The notes beneath the pieces were generated by a model, which saw only the letters and a list, made by a program, of their open reading frames with translations, was not told the origin of the DNA and ran no database searches. This document shows, in pieces, positions 7,017 to 15,779 of a stretch of DNA of 64,000 bases (position 1 is the first letter of the stretch; each line of letters begins with the position of its first letter). Origin of the DNA: Vreelandella neptunia (GTDB lineage: Bacteria > Pseudomonadota > Gammaproteobacteria > Pseudomonadales > Halomonadaceae); contig NZ_JHQL01000002.1 in the NCBI RefSeq assembly GCF_000712975.1, forward strand, positions 248,001 through 312,000, given 5' to 3'. The translations under genes were made by a program, and so were the position numbers.

Positions 7017-9092
7017 ATGCCACAGCTAAATCGCCTAACCCTGGCCATCGCGCTGGCCTCTGCGCCACTTTCCATGCCACTACTCGCCGACGAGCCACTC
7101 GAAACCCTAACGGTGACCGCCAGCGCTGCCACCAAATCCACGACGCCCTTCATAGAGACGCCTCAGGCCGTCTCAGTGGTCGAGCGGAGCCAGTGGGAAT
7201 CCCGTGGAGCCGAAAGTGTTCAGCGCGCCGCCGACTATACGCCGGGGGTGTTCACCAACCAGCTGGGCGCTTCCAACCGCTATGACTACCTAGTGCTGCG
7301 CGGCTTCGCCGACGGCAGCATCAACAACACCTTCCTCGATGGTCTCAAAGTCATGAGCGATGGAGGCTCCTTCAGTTCACTTTCGGTCGACCCCTGGTTC
7401 CTAGAATCCATCGAGGTCGTCAAGGGCCCCGCTTCCGTGCTTTATGGGCGCGCCTCTCCCGGTGGTTTGGTCGCACAGACCAGTCGCCGCCCAGAATTTG
7501 AACCTGGCGGCGAGCTGCGCCTACGCCTCGGCAACCACGCCAATCGCAGCGCCGCGTTCGATGTTACCGGCCCGCTGGATGCCGAGCGCCGCCTCGCTTT
7601 CCGCCTCACGGGTCTGGCGCGAGCCGCCGACACTCAGTTCGGTCCAGCAGAAGAGCAGCGTTACGCCATTGCTCCCCAGCTAACCTGGGACATAACCGAT
7701 ACCACTATCCTAAACCTGCATGCCTATTTGCAGCATGAACCCGAAGGGGGTTATCACGCAGGTCTTCCTTATGAAGGCACTGTGATTGATCGCAACGGCC
7801 GACGCATCTCAAATAGCTTCTTTGAAGGTGAAGAAGCCTTTGAAAAATTCCAACGTGATCAGGTCATGGTGGGCTATGAAGTAGAACATCACTTCAATGA
7901 TGCGGTGAGTGCTCGCCAACGGCTGCGCTACACCGAAACCAGTGTCGAACTAGATCAGGTTTATGCTTTTGGCTGGGCCTCGGCCACCGAGCTCAACCGC
8001 TACTACTCTGGCGGCGACGAGTCGCTTGATGCACTAACCGTCGACAACCAGCTAGAGGCTCGTGTTTCCACCGGCGGTGTCGACCATACCCTGTTGTTAG
8101 GCCTTGATTATCAGCAGCGCGACAATGACGTCACCTGGACCTCGGGCGCTTTCCCGACCATTGATGCCTTCAACCCCCACTATGGCGATGACCCCAGTGC
8201 GATGTACCCGGCAACACGCCAGCACCGAGAGCTTGAACAGACCGGTCTCTATCTGCAAGACCAAATGGCCTTTGGCAATTGGCACGCCAACCTAGGCCTG
8301 CGCCACGACTGGGTAGATATCACCAATACCGACCCGGATAGCGGTTCCGCCAGCACACTGGATGACACACAGCTTAGCGGACGCGCCGGTTTGCTCTATC
8401 ACTTTGACAACGGCCTAGCGCCTTATCTCAGCTATACCACCTCCTTCAGCCCCAATAGCACCACCGACCAAAACGGCGACCTACTGGCGCCATCTGAAGG
8501 CGAACAGGTAGAGCTTGGTTTGAAGTATCAGCCACCCGGCACACAAGATCGTTACAACGTAGCCCTGTTCGATATCACCCAGGAGAATGTTTCCACCAAG
8601 CTGCCCAACGAAACCTTCCACCGCGCCACCGGCAAGATAGAGTCCCGAGGGGTCGAAGTGGAAGCGCATCATCAGTTGACCGATGCTATCTCCCTGCAAA
8701 CCGCCTACAGCTACACCGACGTGACCCTGGAGAAAACCGGCGATGCCAATGAAGGCAACCGCAACAACCAGATACCACGCCACCAGCTCGCCGTGTGGGG
8801 CAGCTATGCCTTTCAATCCGGCGCACTTGCTGGCTTAGATACGGGGCTTGGCATTCGCTATCACGCTGATATCCAAGCCGATGACGCCAACACCGAAACG
8901 GTGCCAGACTACACCCTGGTCGATGCTACCCTAGGCTATGACTTGGGTCGCCTGGGCCTCACGGACATGTCGGCACGACTCAACGTCACCAACCTGCTGG
9001 ACAAAGAGTACGTGGCTTCCTGCTACGACCTGAACTTCTGCTACTTCGGTGCCGAACGCGGCGTCACCGCTTCATTTCATTATGCTTTCTGA
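7017..9092 (+). CDS. TonB-dependent siderophore receptor (FhuA/FoxA-like)
   Basis: A 691-residue outer-membrane receptor. Residues 1-24 form a signal peptide ending at LLADEP, the plug domain begins near 45 (ETPQAVSVVERSQWESRGAE) and carries YDYLVLRGF, and the beta-barrel ends in a terminal phenylalanine (SFHYAF). Near the end, YVASCYDLNFCYFGAERG shows the cysteine pair and sequence typical of ferrichrome/ferrioxamine-type receptors. There is no N-terminal signalling (STN) extension, consistent with control by the adjacent AraC protein rather than an anti-sigma system. No siderophore synthesis genes are nearby, so it probably takes up xenosiderophores; the exact ligand is unknown. Confidence 0.92.
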   Translation: MPQLNRLTLAIALASAPLSMPLLADEPLETLTVTASAATKSTTPFIETPQAVSVVERSQWESRGAESVQRAADYTPGVFTNQLGASNRYDYLVLRGFADGSINNTFLDGLKVMSDGGSFSSLSVDPWFLESIEVVKGPASVLYGRASPGGLVAQTSRRPEFEPGGELRLRLGNHANRSAAFDVTGPLDAERRLAFRLTGLARAADTQFGPAEEQRYAIAPQLTWDITDTTILNLHAYLQHEPEGGYHAGLPYEGTVIDRNGRRISNSFFEGEEAFEKFQRDQVMVGYEVEHHFNDAVSARQRLRYTETSVELDQVYAFGWASATELNRYYSGGDESLDALTVDNQLEARVSTGGVDHTLLLGLDYQQRDNDVTWTSGAFPTIDAFNPHYGDDPSAMYPATRQHRELEQTGLYLQDQMAFGNWHANLGLRHDWVDITNTDPDSGSASTLDDTQLSGRAGLLYHFDNGLAPYLSYTTSFSPNSTTDQNGDLLAPSEGEQVELGLKYQPPGTQDRYNVALFDITQENVSTKLPNETFHRATGKIESRGVEVEAHHQLTDAISLQTAYSYTDVTLEKTGDANEGNRNNQIPRHQLAVWGSYAFQSGALAGLDTGLGIRYHADIQADDANTETVPDYTLVDATLGYDLGRLGLTDMSARLNVTNLLDKEYVASCYDLNFCYFGAERGVTASFHYAF

Positions 9093-9418
9093 TAACCCGT
9101 TACATGCTAACAACCAATTAGCCACAGTAGCACTGGGTGCCCCACTGCTACTGTGGCTGATGCCGCACCTGCACCAGTAAACCTAACCATGTTGGCAGCA
9201 GTCGTCTCCCTAAGCGTTGCAATAAAAACAACAGATAGAGGATTGCATAGTCAACATATCAACCTCTAGTCTGCTAATGAAGCCGGTTCAGTATATAAAG
9301 GCGTTTCTAGTTTGCTACGAGCAACGCCTTGCTAAGATCGGCATAACGCAATGAATAAAAAAAGCAACTTTATGGGCACAACGCCCTATGGGCGTTAAAG
9401 AGGACACAGGAGACTACA
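9093..9418 (+). other. intergenic region between TonB receptor and TRAP operon, with several inverted repeats
   Basis: No coding sequence is supported here. The stretch holds a hairpin just after the receptor gene and two inverted repeats in front of the TRAP binding-protein gene (AAGGCGTT at 9298-9305 pairing with AACGCCTT at 9323-9330; AACGCCC at 9380-9386 pairing with GGGCGTT at 9390-9396). The second lies just before the ribosome site of the TRAP gene and could fold in its leader RNA. Confidence 0.6.
9120..9158 (+). terminator. hairpin after the TonB receptor gene
   Basis: A perfect 13-base inverted repeat, AGCCACAGTAGCA at 9120-9132 and TGCTACTGTGGCT at 9146-9158, lies 28 bases after the receptor stop codon. 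There is no T-run after it, so it may be a transcript-end stabiliser or a weak terminator. Confidence 0.6.
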
Positions 9419-10450
9419 ATGAAACCCTACTTTTCGATGACAACACTCGCCACAGCCTGCCTATTAGGGAGCTCGCTGGTTGCTAGTCAGGCGATAGCAC
9501 AGACAACGATTAATCTAGGCTACAACGGCGCCCCAGATGCTGATAAAAACGCAGTACATGTCTTTGCTGCTAATCTGAAAACGCTTGTCGAAGAAAAAAC
9601 CGACGGAGAGATTCAGCTACAGCTTTACCCGAACAGCATGCTAGGTGAAGAGCAAGAGCGTATGGAGCAGGCAATGAGTTCACCCATGTTCAATGTTGCC
9701 TCCTTCGCGGGCGTCTCGCCGCTAGTCGATGAAATTTTCGTGAGTGCCATCCCGTTTCTATTCGATGACTTTGACGCAGCGCGTAGCTTCTTTGATGAGG
9801 GCAGCTACTGGCAGGAGGTAGAAAAAGCCCTTCAAGAGCGTGCGGGTATCGACATGCTCGCTGTCGTTGAAGAAGGCGGTTTCCTCGCATTCACCAACAA
9901 TAAAAAGCCCATTTCACACCCTGATGATTTTGAAGGTTTACGCTTTCGCGCCATGGACCCAAGCCAAGTAGCTCTCTACGAGGCCTTCGGCGCATCAGGC
10001 ACCCCCATCCCGTGGACTGAAGTCTATATGTCGCTGCGCACCGGAGTGGCTGATGGGCAGATGAACCCGCCGATGTACATCATTTTAGGCAGCCTTCACG
10101 AAGTGCAGGACTACTTAACACTTGCGAATATTCAGTACTCCAACCAGTTTTTAGTCGGCAATAGCCAAATGATTGAAAGCTGGGAAGAAGAAACCCGCAA
10201 CGCCTTTATGGAAGCAGTGGCCGAAGCGAATCAGCAGGCGCGTGAGCATAACGAATCCAAAGTTGATGAGCGCATCGCCTACCTAGAGGAGCAAGGTATG
10301 GAAGTTATCCGCCCTTCTGAGGATGACCTTACTGCATTCCGGGAAATTGGCCAGCCTGCTTATCTTGAGTGGCTAAGCGAGCGCAATATCGACCAGCGCT
10401 GGATCGACATGGCACTGGAAGATGCTGGTATGAGTGACCTGCTCGATTAA
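9419..10450 (+). CDS. TRAP transporter substrate-binding protein, DctP family
   Basis: A 343-residue periplasmic binding protein with a signal peptide ending in ASQAIAQ near residue 28. The DctP family core is clear: the substrate-contacting FEGLRFRAMDPSQVALYEAFGA stretch containing the conserved arginine, followed by PIPWTEVYMSLRTGVADGQMNP. It captures a substrate for the small and large membrane subunits encoded next. A GGAG ribosome site precedes ATG 9419. A terminator-like hairpin separates it from the membrane subunit genes, a common arrangement for making excess binding protein. The linked dipeptidase gene hints at a peptide-like substrate, which is inference. Confidence 0.93.
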   Translation: MKPYFSMTTLATACLLGSSLVASQAIAQTTINLGYNGAPDADKNAVHVFAANLKTLVEEKTDGEIQLQLYPNSMLGEEQERMEQAMSSPMFNVASFAGVSPLVDEIFVSAIPFLFDDFDAARSFFDEGSYWQEVEKALQERAGIDMLAVVEEGGFLAFTNNKKPISHPDDFEGLRFRAMDPSQVALYEAFGASGTPIPWTEVYMSLRTGVADGQMNPPMYIILGSLHEVQDYLTLANIQYSNQFLVGNSQMIESWEEETRNAFMEAVAEANQQAREHNESKVDERIAYLEEQGMEVIRPSEDDLTAFREIGQPAYLEWLSERNIDQRWIDMALEDAGMSDLLD

Positions 10451-10484
10451 TTAAGAGTGTCATTAATCTGCATCAACGGTAGTT

Positions 10485-10511
10485 AAAGGGCCGGTATTTA
10501 CCGGTCCTTTT
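10485..10511 (+). terminator. intra-operon terminator/attenuator hairpin
   Basis: AAAGGGCCGGTA and TACCGGTCCTTT form a stem with a two-base loop and end in a short T-run, 35 bases after the binding protein stop. Because the downstream dctQ and dctM genes continue in the same direction, it probably reduces read-through rather than ending the operon. Confidence 0.75.
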
Positions 10512-10545
10512 CATCTTTTGTGACTCTTTGCGGGTAGGATTCTCC

Positions 10546-11064
10546 ATGCACGCACTACGACATTGCATGCTAGCGATCAGTCGGCCGCTTTCCATTAGTG
10601 TGGCCTCAGTACTCTTGTTTACCAATTTATCGATCATTTTATATGGCGTTTTTATGCGCTATTTCGTCGGTGGCGCGCCTATTTGGACCGATGAACTATC
10701 GCGCTTTCTAATTATTGGCACTGTGATGGTGGCGGCAGGGGCCGTGTGGGTAGAAGGAAGCCACATGCGCGTGGCCTTAATAGAGCGTTTACTTCCTACC
10801 CCTTTAGTGCGCGTACTTAATCTGTATCAATGGCTGTTAACACTCAGTATCGCGGTGGGTGGCGCTTGGGTAAGTTACCGCTATGCACTTTCGGTTGGCA
10901 TGTTTACCACTTCGGGGTTGGGAATTAGCCGCACGATTCCACTTATGTCTGTACCTATCGGGTTCGCTCTGCTTGCCTGGCATGTGCTTTGGCATGGTCC
11001 GGCACCGTTACCCGTGCTAACCGATCAAAACACCACAGTAGAGAATAATCAGGAGCGTCCTTAA
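10546..11064 (+). CDS. TRAP transporter small permease, DctQ family
   Basis: A 172-residue membrane protein with four hydrophobic segments, the normal DctQ layout, including the family motif region FMRYFVGGAPIWTDELSRFLIIGTVM with the conserved Trp-x-Asp/Glu-Glu. It binds the large subunit in the inner membrane. ATG 10546 is chosen over the TTG at 10528 because AGGA at 10536-10539 is the only ribosome-site-like sequence and precedes the ATG. The stop codon overlaps the ATG of dctM (TAATG). Confidence 0.88.
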   Translation: MHALRHCMLAISRPLSISVASVLLFTNLSIILYGVFMRYFVGGAPIWTDELSRFLIIGTVMVAAGAVWVEGSHMRVALIERLLPTPLVRVLNLYQWLLTLSIAVGGAWVSYRYALSVGMFTTSGLGISRTIPLMSVPIGFALLAWHVLWHGPAPLPVLTDQNTTVENNQERP

Positions 11065-12341
11065 TGATTATCACGATGTTAGGCGTTTTCCTTGTCCATG
11101 TTCTCTTGGGACTGCCGCTCTTTATTGCGCTGTTAACCACTGCCATTGTCGGCTTTATATTTGTTGACCCCTCCATGATCCCTCGCATGATGCCGCAACA
11201 GTTTTTTAGTGGCATCAACTCCTTTTCTTTAATGGCAATTCCACTATTTATCTTGGCCGGTAACTTAATGAACGTAAGTGGCCTAACCGAACGGTTAATG
11301 GGTTTAGCGCGCTTGCTGGTGGGGCATATGCGTGGCGGCATGGGGCATGTAAACGTTGTGTCGAGTGTTTTCTTCGCCGGGGTTAACGGTTCAGCCGTTG
11401 CGGATACCTCGGCTCTTGGCTCATTGCTGGTTCCGGCGATGGAAAAAGAGGGCTACTCGCGCGCCTTTGCCGCAGGCTTAACCGCCGGTAGCTCATTGAT
11501 TGGGCCCATCATTCCTCCCAGTATCTTTATGATTTTGTATGCCTCCCTCACTAACACCTCAGTGGGCGACCTCTTCCTTGCGGGCGTGGTACCGGGCCTA
11601 CTGTTAGGGGTTGCGTTTATGGGCATGAATGCGTGGTATGCCTGGAAAAAACGCATGCCTAAGCAAGGTGAGCTCCCTAGCCTGAAAGCGCTCAGCATTG
11701 CAGCCCTGGTGGCGCTTCCTGCACTAATAGCGCCGGTCATCATTGTGGCGGGTATTGTTCTGGGCTTTGTAACACCCACGGAGTCCGGTGCACTTACGGC
11801 GCTTTATGTCGCCCTATGTGGCGTGCTGCTAGGTGGATTGCAACTGCCGCAGTTCTGGCAAGCCATAAAAGACACGGCTCAACTAACGTCAGCAATTTTT
11901 TTAATCATGGCGGCGTCTGCCACCATTAGCTGGTTGCTTTCCTATGCCCAGGTTCCCCAGCAATTTGTCACCTTATTGGCGCCTTATGCGGATAATGCTG
12001 TCATCATCTTATTACTATTAAGTTTGATTACCTTTCTGACAGGCATGTTCATGGAGGAAGTCTCCGCCCTTATGCTGCTGACGCCGATTTTTGCACCGGT
12101 AGCAATGATGGCAGGTATAGACCCTATCCACCTAGGGGTCATTATTACCCTTAACATTACGATTGCTCTTATTACGCCCCCCATGGGTGCCTGCGTGTTT
12201 GTTGCTGCCGCCGTTAGCCGAATAGAGATTGTCTCTTTATTCAAAACGATTTGGCCTTTCGTGCTAACCGCCATTGCCGTCTTATTGATGCTAATTTTCT
12301 TTCCCCCGTTGACTCTTTGGCTGCCCCAGCTCCTTGGATAA
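11064..12341 (+). CDS. TRAP transporter large permease, DctM family
   Basis: A 425-residue, strongly hydrophobic protein of normal DctM length, with about a dozen membrane segments and the family motifs GVNGSAVADTSALGSLLVPAM and IIPPSIFMILYASLTNTSVGDLF. It is the sodium-coupled channel subunit. Its start overlaps the dctQ stop by one base, and the dipeptidase gene starts five bases after its stop, so all four genes appear to form one transcription unit. Confidence 0.93.
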   Translation: MIITMLGVFLVHVLLGLPLFIALLTTAIVGFIFVDPSMIPRMMPQQFFSGINSFSLMAIPLFILAGNLMNVSGLTERLMGLARLLVGHMRGGMGHVNVVSSVFFAGVNGSAVADTSALGSLLVPAMEKEGYSRAFAAGLTAGSSLIGPIIPPSIFMILYASLTNTSVGDLFLAGVVPGLLLGVAFMGMNAWYAWKKRMPKQGELPSLKALSIAALVALPALIAPVIIVAGIVLGFVTPTESGALTALYVALCGVLLGGLQLPQFWQAIKDTAQLTSAIFLIMAASATISWLLSYAQVPQQFVTLLAPYADNAVIILLLLSLITFLTGMFMEEVSALMLLTPIFAPVAMMAGIDPIHLGVIITLNITIALITPPMGACVFVAAAVSRIEIVSLFKTIWPFVLTAIAVLLMLIFFPPLTLWLPQLLG

Positions 12342-12346
12342 TTAAG

Positions 12347-13117
12347 ATGCACACCATTTCTACTAACGCTTACAGTGCCGACCTAGCGCCCATTCCGAGC
12401 CTGTCAGGGCCGGAGTGGCCGCATGTTAGCCACATTGCTATTCAAGAGTGCGGCGAACGCCTGCTACCTATGAGCCTAGCGCCTTCACCGATTAAGGTAT
12501 TCCCTGCCTACGCGCGCTTAGGGATTCCTGGCGCGATACCGGAATGCTTTGTGCGCGAAGGGGTATATCGTGCGCTACTGGCGGCAGCAAGAAGCTTACC
12601 CCCAGGAGTACACCTATTGGTACTGGATGGTTGGCGTCCATGGCGTGTTCAGCAATACCTGTTTGATACGCTGCATGAAGCCATTCACCATAACCACCCT
12701 AACGCCTCAGAAGATGAGCTATTAGCCCGCACGCGGGAATTTGTGTCGCTTCCTAGCCGTGACCCTGCGGCCCCTAGCCCACATTTAACGGGCGGAGCAG
12801 TCGACGTGACCCTGTGTGATGCCGATGGCTTGCCGCTTGATATGGGAACCCTCTTTGATGAAGCGATTCCTGCCTCACATACCGATCATTTTGAGCAGTT
12901 AGGCGAATTACCACCCTCTCAGCAACAAGTGAGAGATAACCGCCGTTTGCTATATCACGCAATGCAGCAACAAGGGTTTACCAACCTTCCCAGCGAGTGG
13001 TGGCATTTCGACCTCGGCGACCAGCTGTGGGCCCATTACGGCGGGCATCGCCAAGCCTGCTACGGACCCGCAGAGTTGGATACGATTGAAAACCGCTGGC
13101 GGCGGCAAATTAGCTAA
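12347..13117 (+). CDS. D-Ala-D-Ala dipeptidase, VanX/DdpX (M15D) family
   Basis: A 256-residue zinc dipeptidase-family protein. The metal and catalytic motifs are visible: SPHLTGGAVDVTL supplies the His and Asp of SxHxxGxAxD, EWWHFD supplies the catalytic Glu and third ligand, and DGWRPW carries the VanX-type arginine. Family members split D-Ala-D-Ala, either for cell-wall dipeptide recycling (DdpX) or glycopeptide resistance (VanX). No vanH, vanA or van-type two-component genes are nearby, so nutrition or recycling is more likely. ATG 12347 is six bases after the dctM stop; longer in-frame reading upstream overlaps dctM and is rejected. There is no obvious signal peptide. Confidence 0.85.
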   Translation: MHTISTNAYSADLAPIPSLSGPEWPHVSHIAIQECGERLLPMSLAPSPIKVFPAYARLGIPGAIPECFVREGVYRALLAAARSLPPGVHLLVLDGWRPWRVQQYLFDTLHEAIHHNHPNASEDELLARTREFVSLPSRDPAAPSPHLTGGAVDVTLCDADGLPLDMGTLFDEAIPASHTDHFEQLGELPPSQQQVRDNRRLLYHAMQQQGFTNLPSEWWHFDLGDQLWAHYGGHRQACYGPAELDTIENRWRRQIS

Positions 13118-14036
13118 CAAGCCTCGGTGCATCTGAGGAAAAAAAGCGCATCCCCTGGCGCAAGTGCTCAACGCAGGTGGTTGCGGCCACCGTCAACTTG
13201 CGCCCTTCTAAACTAACGATTTGCGCTCTGGCACCGCTCATCACCGGGTAACTCATAGGTAATGCAATAATTTCTTGGCGGCTTATCTCATCCGCTACCG
13301 TTAGTTCCGGCATAAAGGTCACACCAATGCCAGAGCGCACAAAGTTCTTAAGCACTGCCACTGAATTAGTGTGTAAACGAGCTTTCAGGTAGCGGCGTTC
13401 TTGATGCGCCACCATGTTAACCATCTGACGCATGCCAAAAGGGTTATCCATCAAAGCCAGTGGCCACTGCTCAATATCTTTCAAGGTAGCCGCACGGGAA
13501 AGGCGGCTAAGGGTATGCCCAGGCGGCACAATTAAGTCTAATGGTTGTCGCGTCTCCACATGGCAGTGAATCTGCGGGTCGACCGGCGGGGCATAAAGCA
13601 ATGCTAAATCAACCTCCATCTCCTTAACCAGCGTCATAGCTTCGTTCACCCCAGCCATCCGAATTTCAACATTGATGCCGGAAAAACGCGACATAAACGC
13701 CTCAAGGGGTGCCGCAATTAAATCCGCGACAAACCCCTCGCCAACAGCAATACGCACTTCGCCCCGTGCCATTTCTTGAATGGCCATTAGCTGGGAAATC
13801 ACCGCCTCTTCAGACGTTCTCTGCGCGTGGTAGTGCTGTATCAGCAGCCGCCCCGCCTCAGTGGCACGCATTCCACTGCCATGCCGCTCGCAAAGCAGCA
13901 CGCCTACCTCCTCTTCCAAGGCCTTTAGCTGACGGCTAATCGCGGAAGCATCCACATGGATATGGGCGGCTGCCCGGCGTAATGAGCCACGACGAATGAC
14001 CTCGTTGAGATATGCCAAGGCACGTTGGCTAAGCAT
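13110..14036 (-). CDS. LysR-family transcriptional regulator
   Basis: A 308-residue regulator with an N-terminal winged helix-turn-helix (LNEVIRRGSLRRAAAHIHVDASAISRQLKALEEEVG split over residues 9-45) and a LysR substrate-binding domain from about residue 90. It is convergent with the dipeptidase gene and their 3' ends overlap by eight bases. It is the only regulator beside the TRAP/dipeptidase operon and is the best candidate to control it, although it is not divergently placed. The long upstream intergenic region probably holds its promoter. Confidence 0.88.
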   Translation of the reverse strand: MLSQRALAYLNEVIRRGSLRRAAAHIHVDASAISRQLKALEEEVGVLLCERHGSGMRATEAGRLLIQHYHAQRTSEEAVISQLMAIQEMARGEVRIAVGEGFVADLIAAPLEAFMSRFSGINVEIRMAGVNEAMTLVKEMEVDLALLYAPPVDPQIHCHVETRQPLDLIVPPGHTLSRLSRAATLKDIEQWPLALMDNPFGMRQMVNMVAHQERRYLKARLHTNSVAVLKNFVRSGIGVTFMPELTVADEISRQEIIALPMSYPVMSGARAQIVSLEGRKLTVAATTCVEHLRQGMRFFSSDAPRLVS

Positions 14037-14467
14037 GTGTTAACGGTCTCCGTTAGGGAAAAAGCGGTGTTTCTAGCTACTTATTAGACACCACCAAAAT
14101 AGAATAATGGCTCGTTAGACGAGAAGCCAAGAGCGGCAAGTTAATCCTTAACGCCTTTCCTACTATTAGCCGCTCACGTAGATGGCACCGAGCTTAACGT
14201 CGTTATGGCAACTGGGTCAGCAAAACGCCTGGCTTAGACAGACCTGCCGATAATCTAACAGACGTGTTGTCGTGACCGACTGAATGCGTCCTCTCTAAAT
14301 GGGGGATTACTCATCAATTATTGAGCCATCGGGCAATTCATTCTGGCGGGTCGGCCTTATCATTGTCTGTCATTTTGCTGGCGCGTGCGTCAGGCTATCA
14401 CCAAGCACTGATTGTTGATTAACAATCAAACCGCCATAGCACTGGCAAACAAGGAGAACAGCAAGCA
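14037..14467. other. intergenic region between LysR and YihY-family genes
   Basis: This roughly 430-base stretch holds the divergent promoter region of the LysR gene (leftward) and the YihY-family gene (rightward). No coding sequence is supported. The one distinct element is an 8-base inverted repeat at 14409-14428. Confidence 0.6.
14409..14428. promoter_or_regulatory. inverted repeat upstream of the YihY-family gene
   Basis: TGATTGTT (14409-14416) and AACAATCA (14421-14428) are perfect 8-base arms around GATT, about 40 bases before the gene start. The size fits a dimeric regulator site; the protein is unknown. Confidence 0.5.
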
Positions 14468-15394
14468 ATGGGTCGTAACCAAACAGTACTCAATGCCATA
14501 CTCCTCTTGCTGCCTCGGCTGACCCAATTTAGTTGGCGAGTAGTGTGCCATTTCCTAAGAAATCGCGGCATCTTGCTGGCTGGCGGGGTGGGCTACAATA
14601 TTTTGCTCTCCATCGTGCCGCTGTTTGCAGTACTGGTCGTGCTGTTAACGCAAGTGGTAGACCAGCAGCATTTACTTAACGTTCTTGCCGTACAAGCCCG
14701 CCACTTAGCACCGGCCCATGCCGAGGTTTTGATGGACGCCGTTCGTGGCCTACTGGAGTCCCGCGACGTTATCGGCATTCTTAGCTTTCCCATTCTGCTG
14801 CTTTTCAGCTCCTTTGCCTTTCGCATGCTCGAAGATGCGTTAGCGATTATTTTCCACTCCCCAGACAGCCCCCATATCAAGCGCAGCGCTTGGGTATCGG
14901 TGATGCTGCCTTACGCTTTTATGCTGGTGCTTGGCGCGGGGTTACTAGCCTTAACGCTGGTGGTTACCTTAGCCAGCTCGCTTAATACGCTGGTGATGGC
15001 ACTTTTTGAACGCGAGCTACCGTTTGCAGGACTTTCCGAACCGGTACTTAACATATTCAGTTTTGCTGGGGTTTTCTTACTCTTCAGTGCTATCTATAAG
15101 GTGCTGCCGGTAGTGCGTATCGCGTTACGCCGCGCGGTCATTGGTGGCTTCGTAGCGGCACTGCTATGGGAAGGCGTACGGCTGCTACTGGTCTACTACT
15201 TCACCCACCTCTCCTTCGTCAATGCCGTTTACGGCTCGCTCGCCACGCTGGTGATCGTGCTGCTCAGCCTGGAAGTCGGTGCCATCATTTTATTGTTGGG
15301 TGCCCAGGTGATTGCCGAGTTAGAGCGCAACACACGCCTTGGCCTGCCCTGGTATATAGACCCCGACCGCCAACCTATTACCCACGTTGATTAA
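14468..15394 (+). CDS. YihY/virulence factor BrkB family membrane protein
   Basis: A 308-residue integral membrane protein of the YihY/BrkB family (once misnamed ribonuclease BN). The signature N-terminal GVGYNILLSIVPLFAVLVVLL and the ALLWEGVRLLLVYY region are present, with about six hydrophobic segments. The biochemical function of the family is not established. The ribosome site AAGGAG lies just before ATG 14468. It is flanked by unrelated regulators and looks monocistronic. Confidence 0.88.
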   Translation: MGRNQTVLNAILLLLPRLTQFSWRVVCHFLRNRGILLAGGVGYNILLSIVPLFAVLVVLLTQVVDQQHLLNVLAVQARHLAPAHAEVLMDAVRGLLESRDVIGILSFPILLLFSSFAFRMLEDALAIIFHSPDSPHIKRSAWVSVMLPYAFMLVLGAGLLALTLVVTLASSLNTLVMALFERELPFAGLSEPVLNIFSFAGVFLLFSAIYKVLPVVRIALRRAVIGGFVAALLWEGVRLLLVYYFTHLSFVNAVYGSLATLVIVLLSLEVGAIILLLGAQVIAELERNTRLGLPWYIDPDRQPITHVD

Positions 15395-15437
15395 CCCTAG
15401 CCACCAGTGATGGCGAGCGTGATGGCCCCGCTCGAAA

Positions 15438-15457
15438 AGTGACACTATAGCGTCACT
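15438..15457. promoter_or_regulatory. 20-bp imperfect palindrome
   Basis: AGTGACACTATAGCGTCACT has matching AGTGAC/GTCACT ends and a self-complementary CTATAG-like centre, with two mismatched positions. It lies after the YihY-family stop codon and could be an operator or a weak hairpin. No T-run follows. Confidence 0.4.
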
Positions 15458-15566
15458 ATTAGTCTGGTTAAGGGTGAGCCCATGAAAGTTGAGCTTGTTA
15501 CAAACCTTAAGCGCCAAGGCTGGGGGCCGTCACCTCACCTTACCGGCATGGTAGACTGGCATTATC

Positions 15567-15707
15567 ATGAGCGTCGACTCCAGTAGCCAACCCATTCACC
15601 TAATTGGCGTAGAGTTTTCCAGTGTTGAACGGCAGATAGTGGCGTTTAAGTTGGAAACCGCTTTCAATAGTTCATCTATACGCGACTTGTTGAGAACTAG
15701 CGTCTAG
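15567..15707 (+). CDS. possible 46-residue hypothetical protein
   Basis: An open frame from ATG 15567 encodes a peptide starting MSVDSSSQPIHLIGVEFSSV and ending RDLLRTSV. Its composition is protein-like, with an alternating hydrophobic and charged pattern, but there is no clear ribosome site and no family I recognise. It may be a remnant of a longer gene or chance. It ends about 70 bases before the RpiR-type regulator. Confidence 0.2.
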   Translation: MSVDSSSQPIHLIGVEFSSVERQIVAFKLETAFNSSSIRDLLRTSV

Positions 15708-15779
15708 TGTTACTGGCAAGCGGACGCTATAAGGGTTAGACGATCATACCTAACGTGGTTTTGGTGCTGGAAATAGCGC

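Larger units (their letters stand above)
15395..15779 (+). other. intergenic region between YihY-family and RpiR genes
   Basis: About 385 bases without a recognised gene. It holds a near-palindrome at 15438-15457 and one short open frame (15567-15707) that I cannot assign. Nothing else stands out. Confidence 0.5.

Noticed and set aside
12251-12346. N-terminal extension of the dipeptidase into dctM
   Set aside because: It overlaps a conserved membrane-protein end, and ATG 12347 gives the expected family start.
12347-13117. Vancomycin-resistance gene cluster
   Set aside because: Only a VanX-family dipeptidase is present; no VanH, VanA/VanB ligase or VanRS-type genes. The TRAP linkage points to nutrition or recycling.
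15438-15457. Near-palindrome treated as a second copy of the paaA inverted repeat
   Set aside because: It shares AGTGACA/GTCACT sequence with the paaA site but has very different spacing and lies beside unrelated genes, so a shared regulator is not supported.
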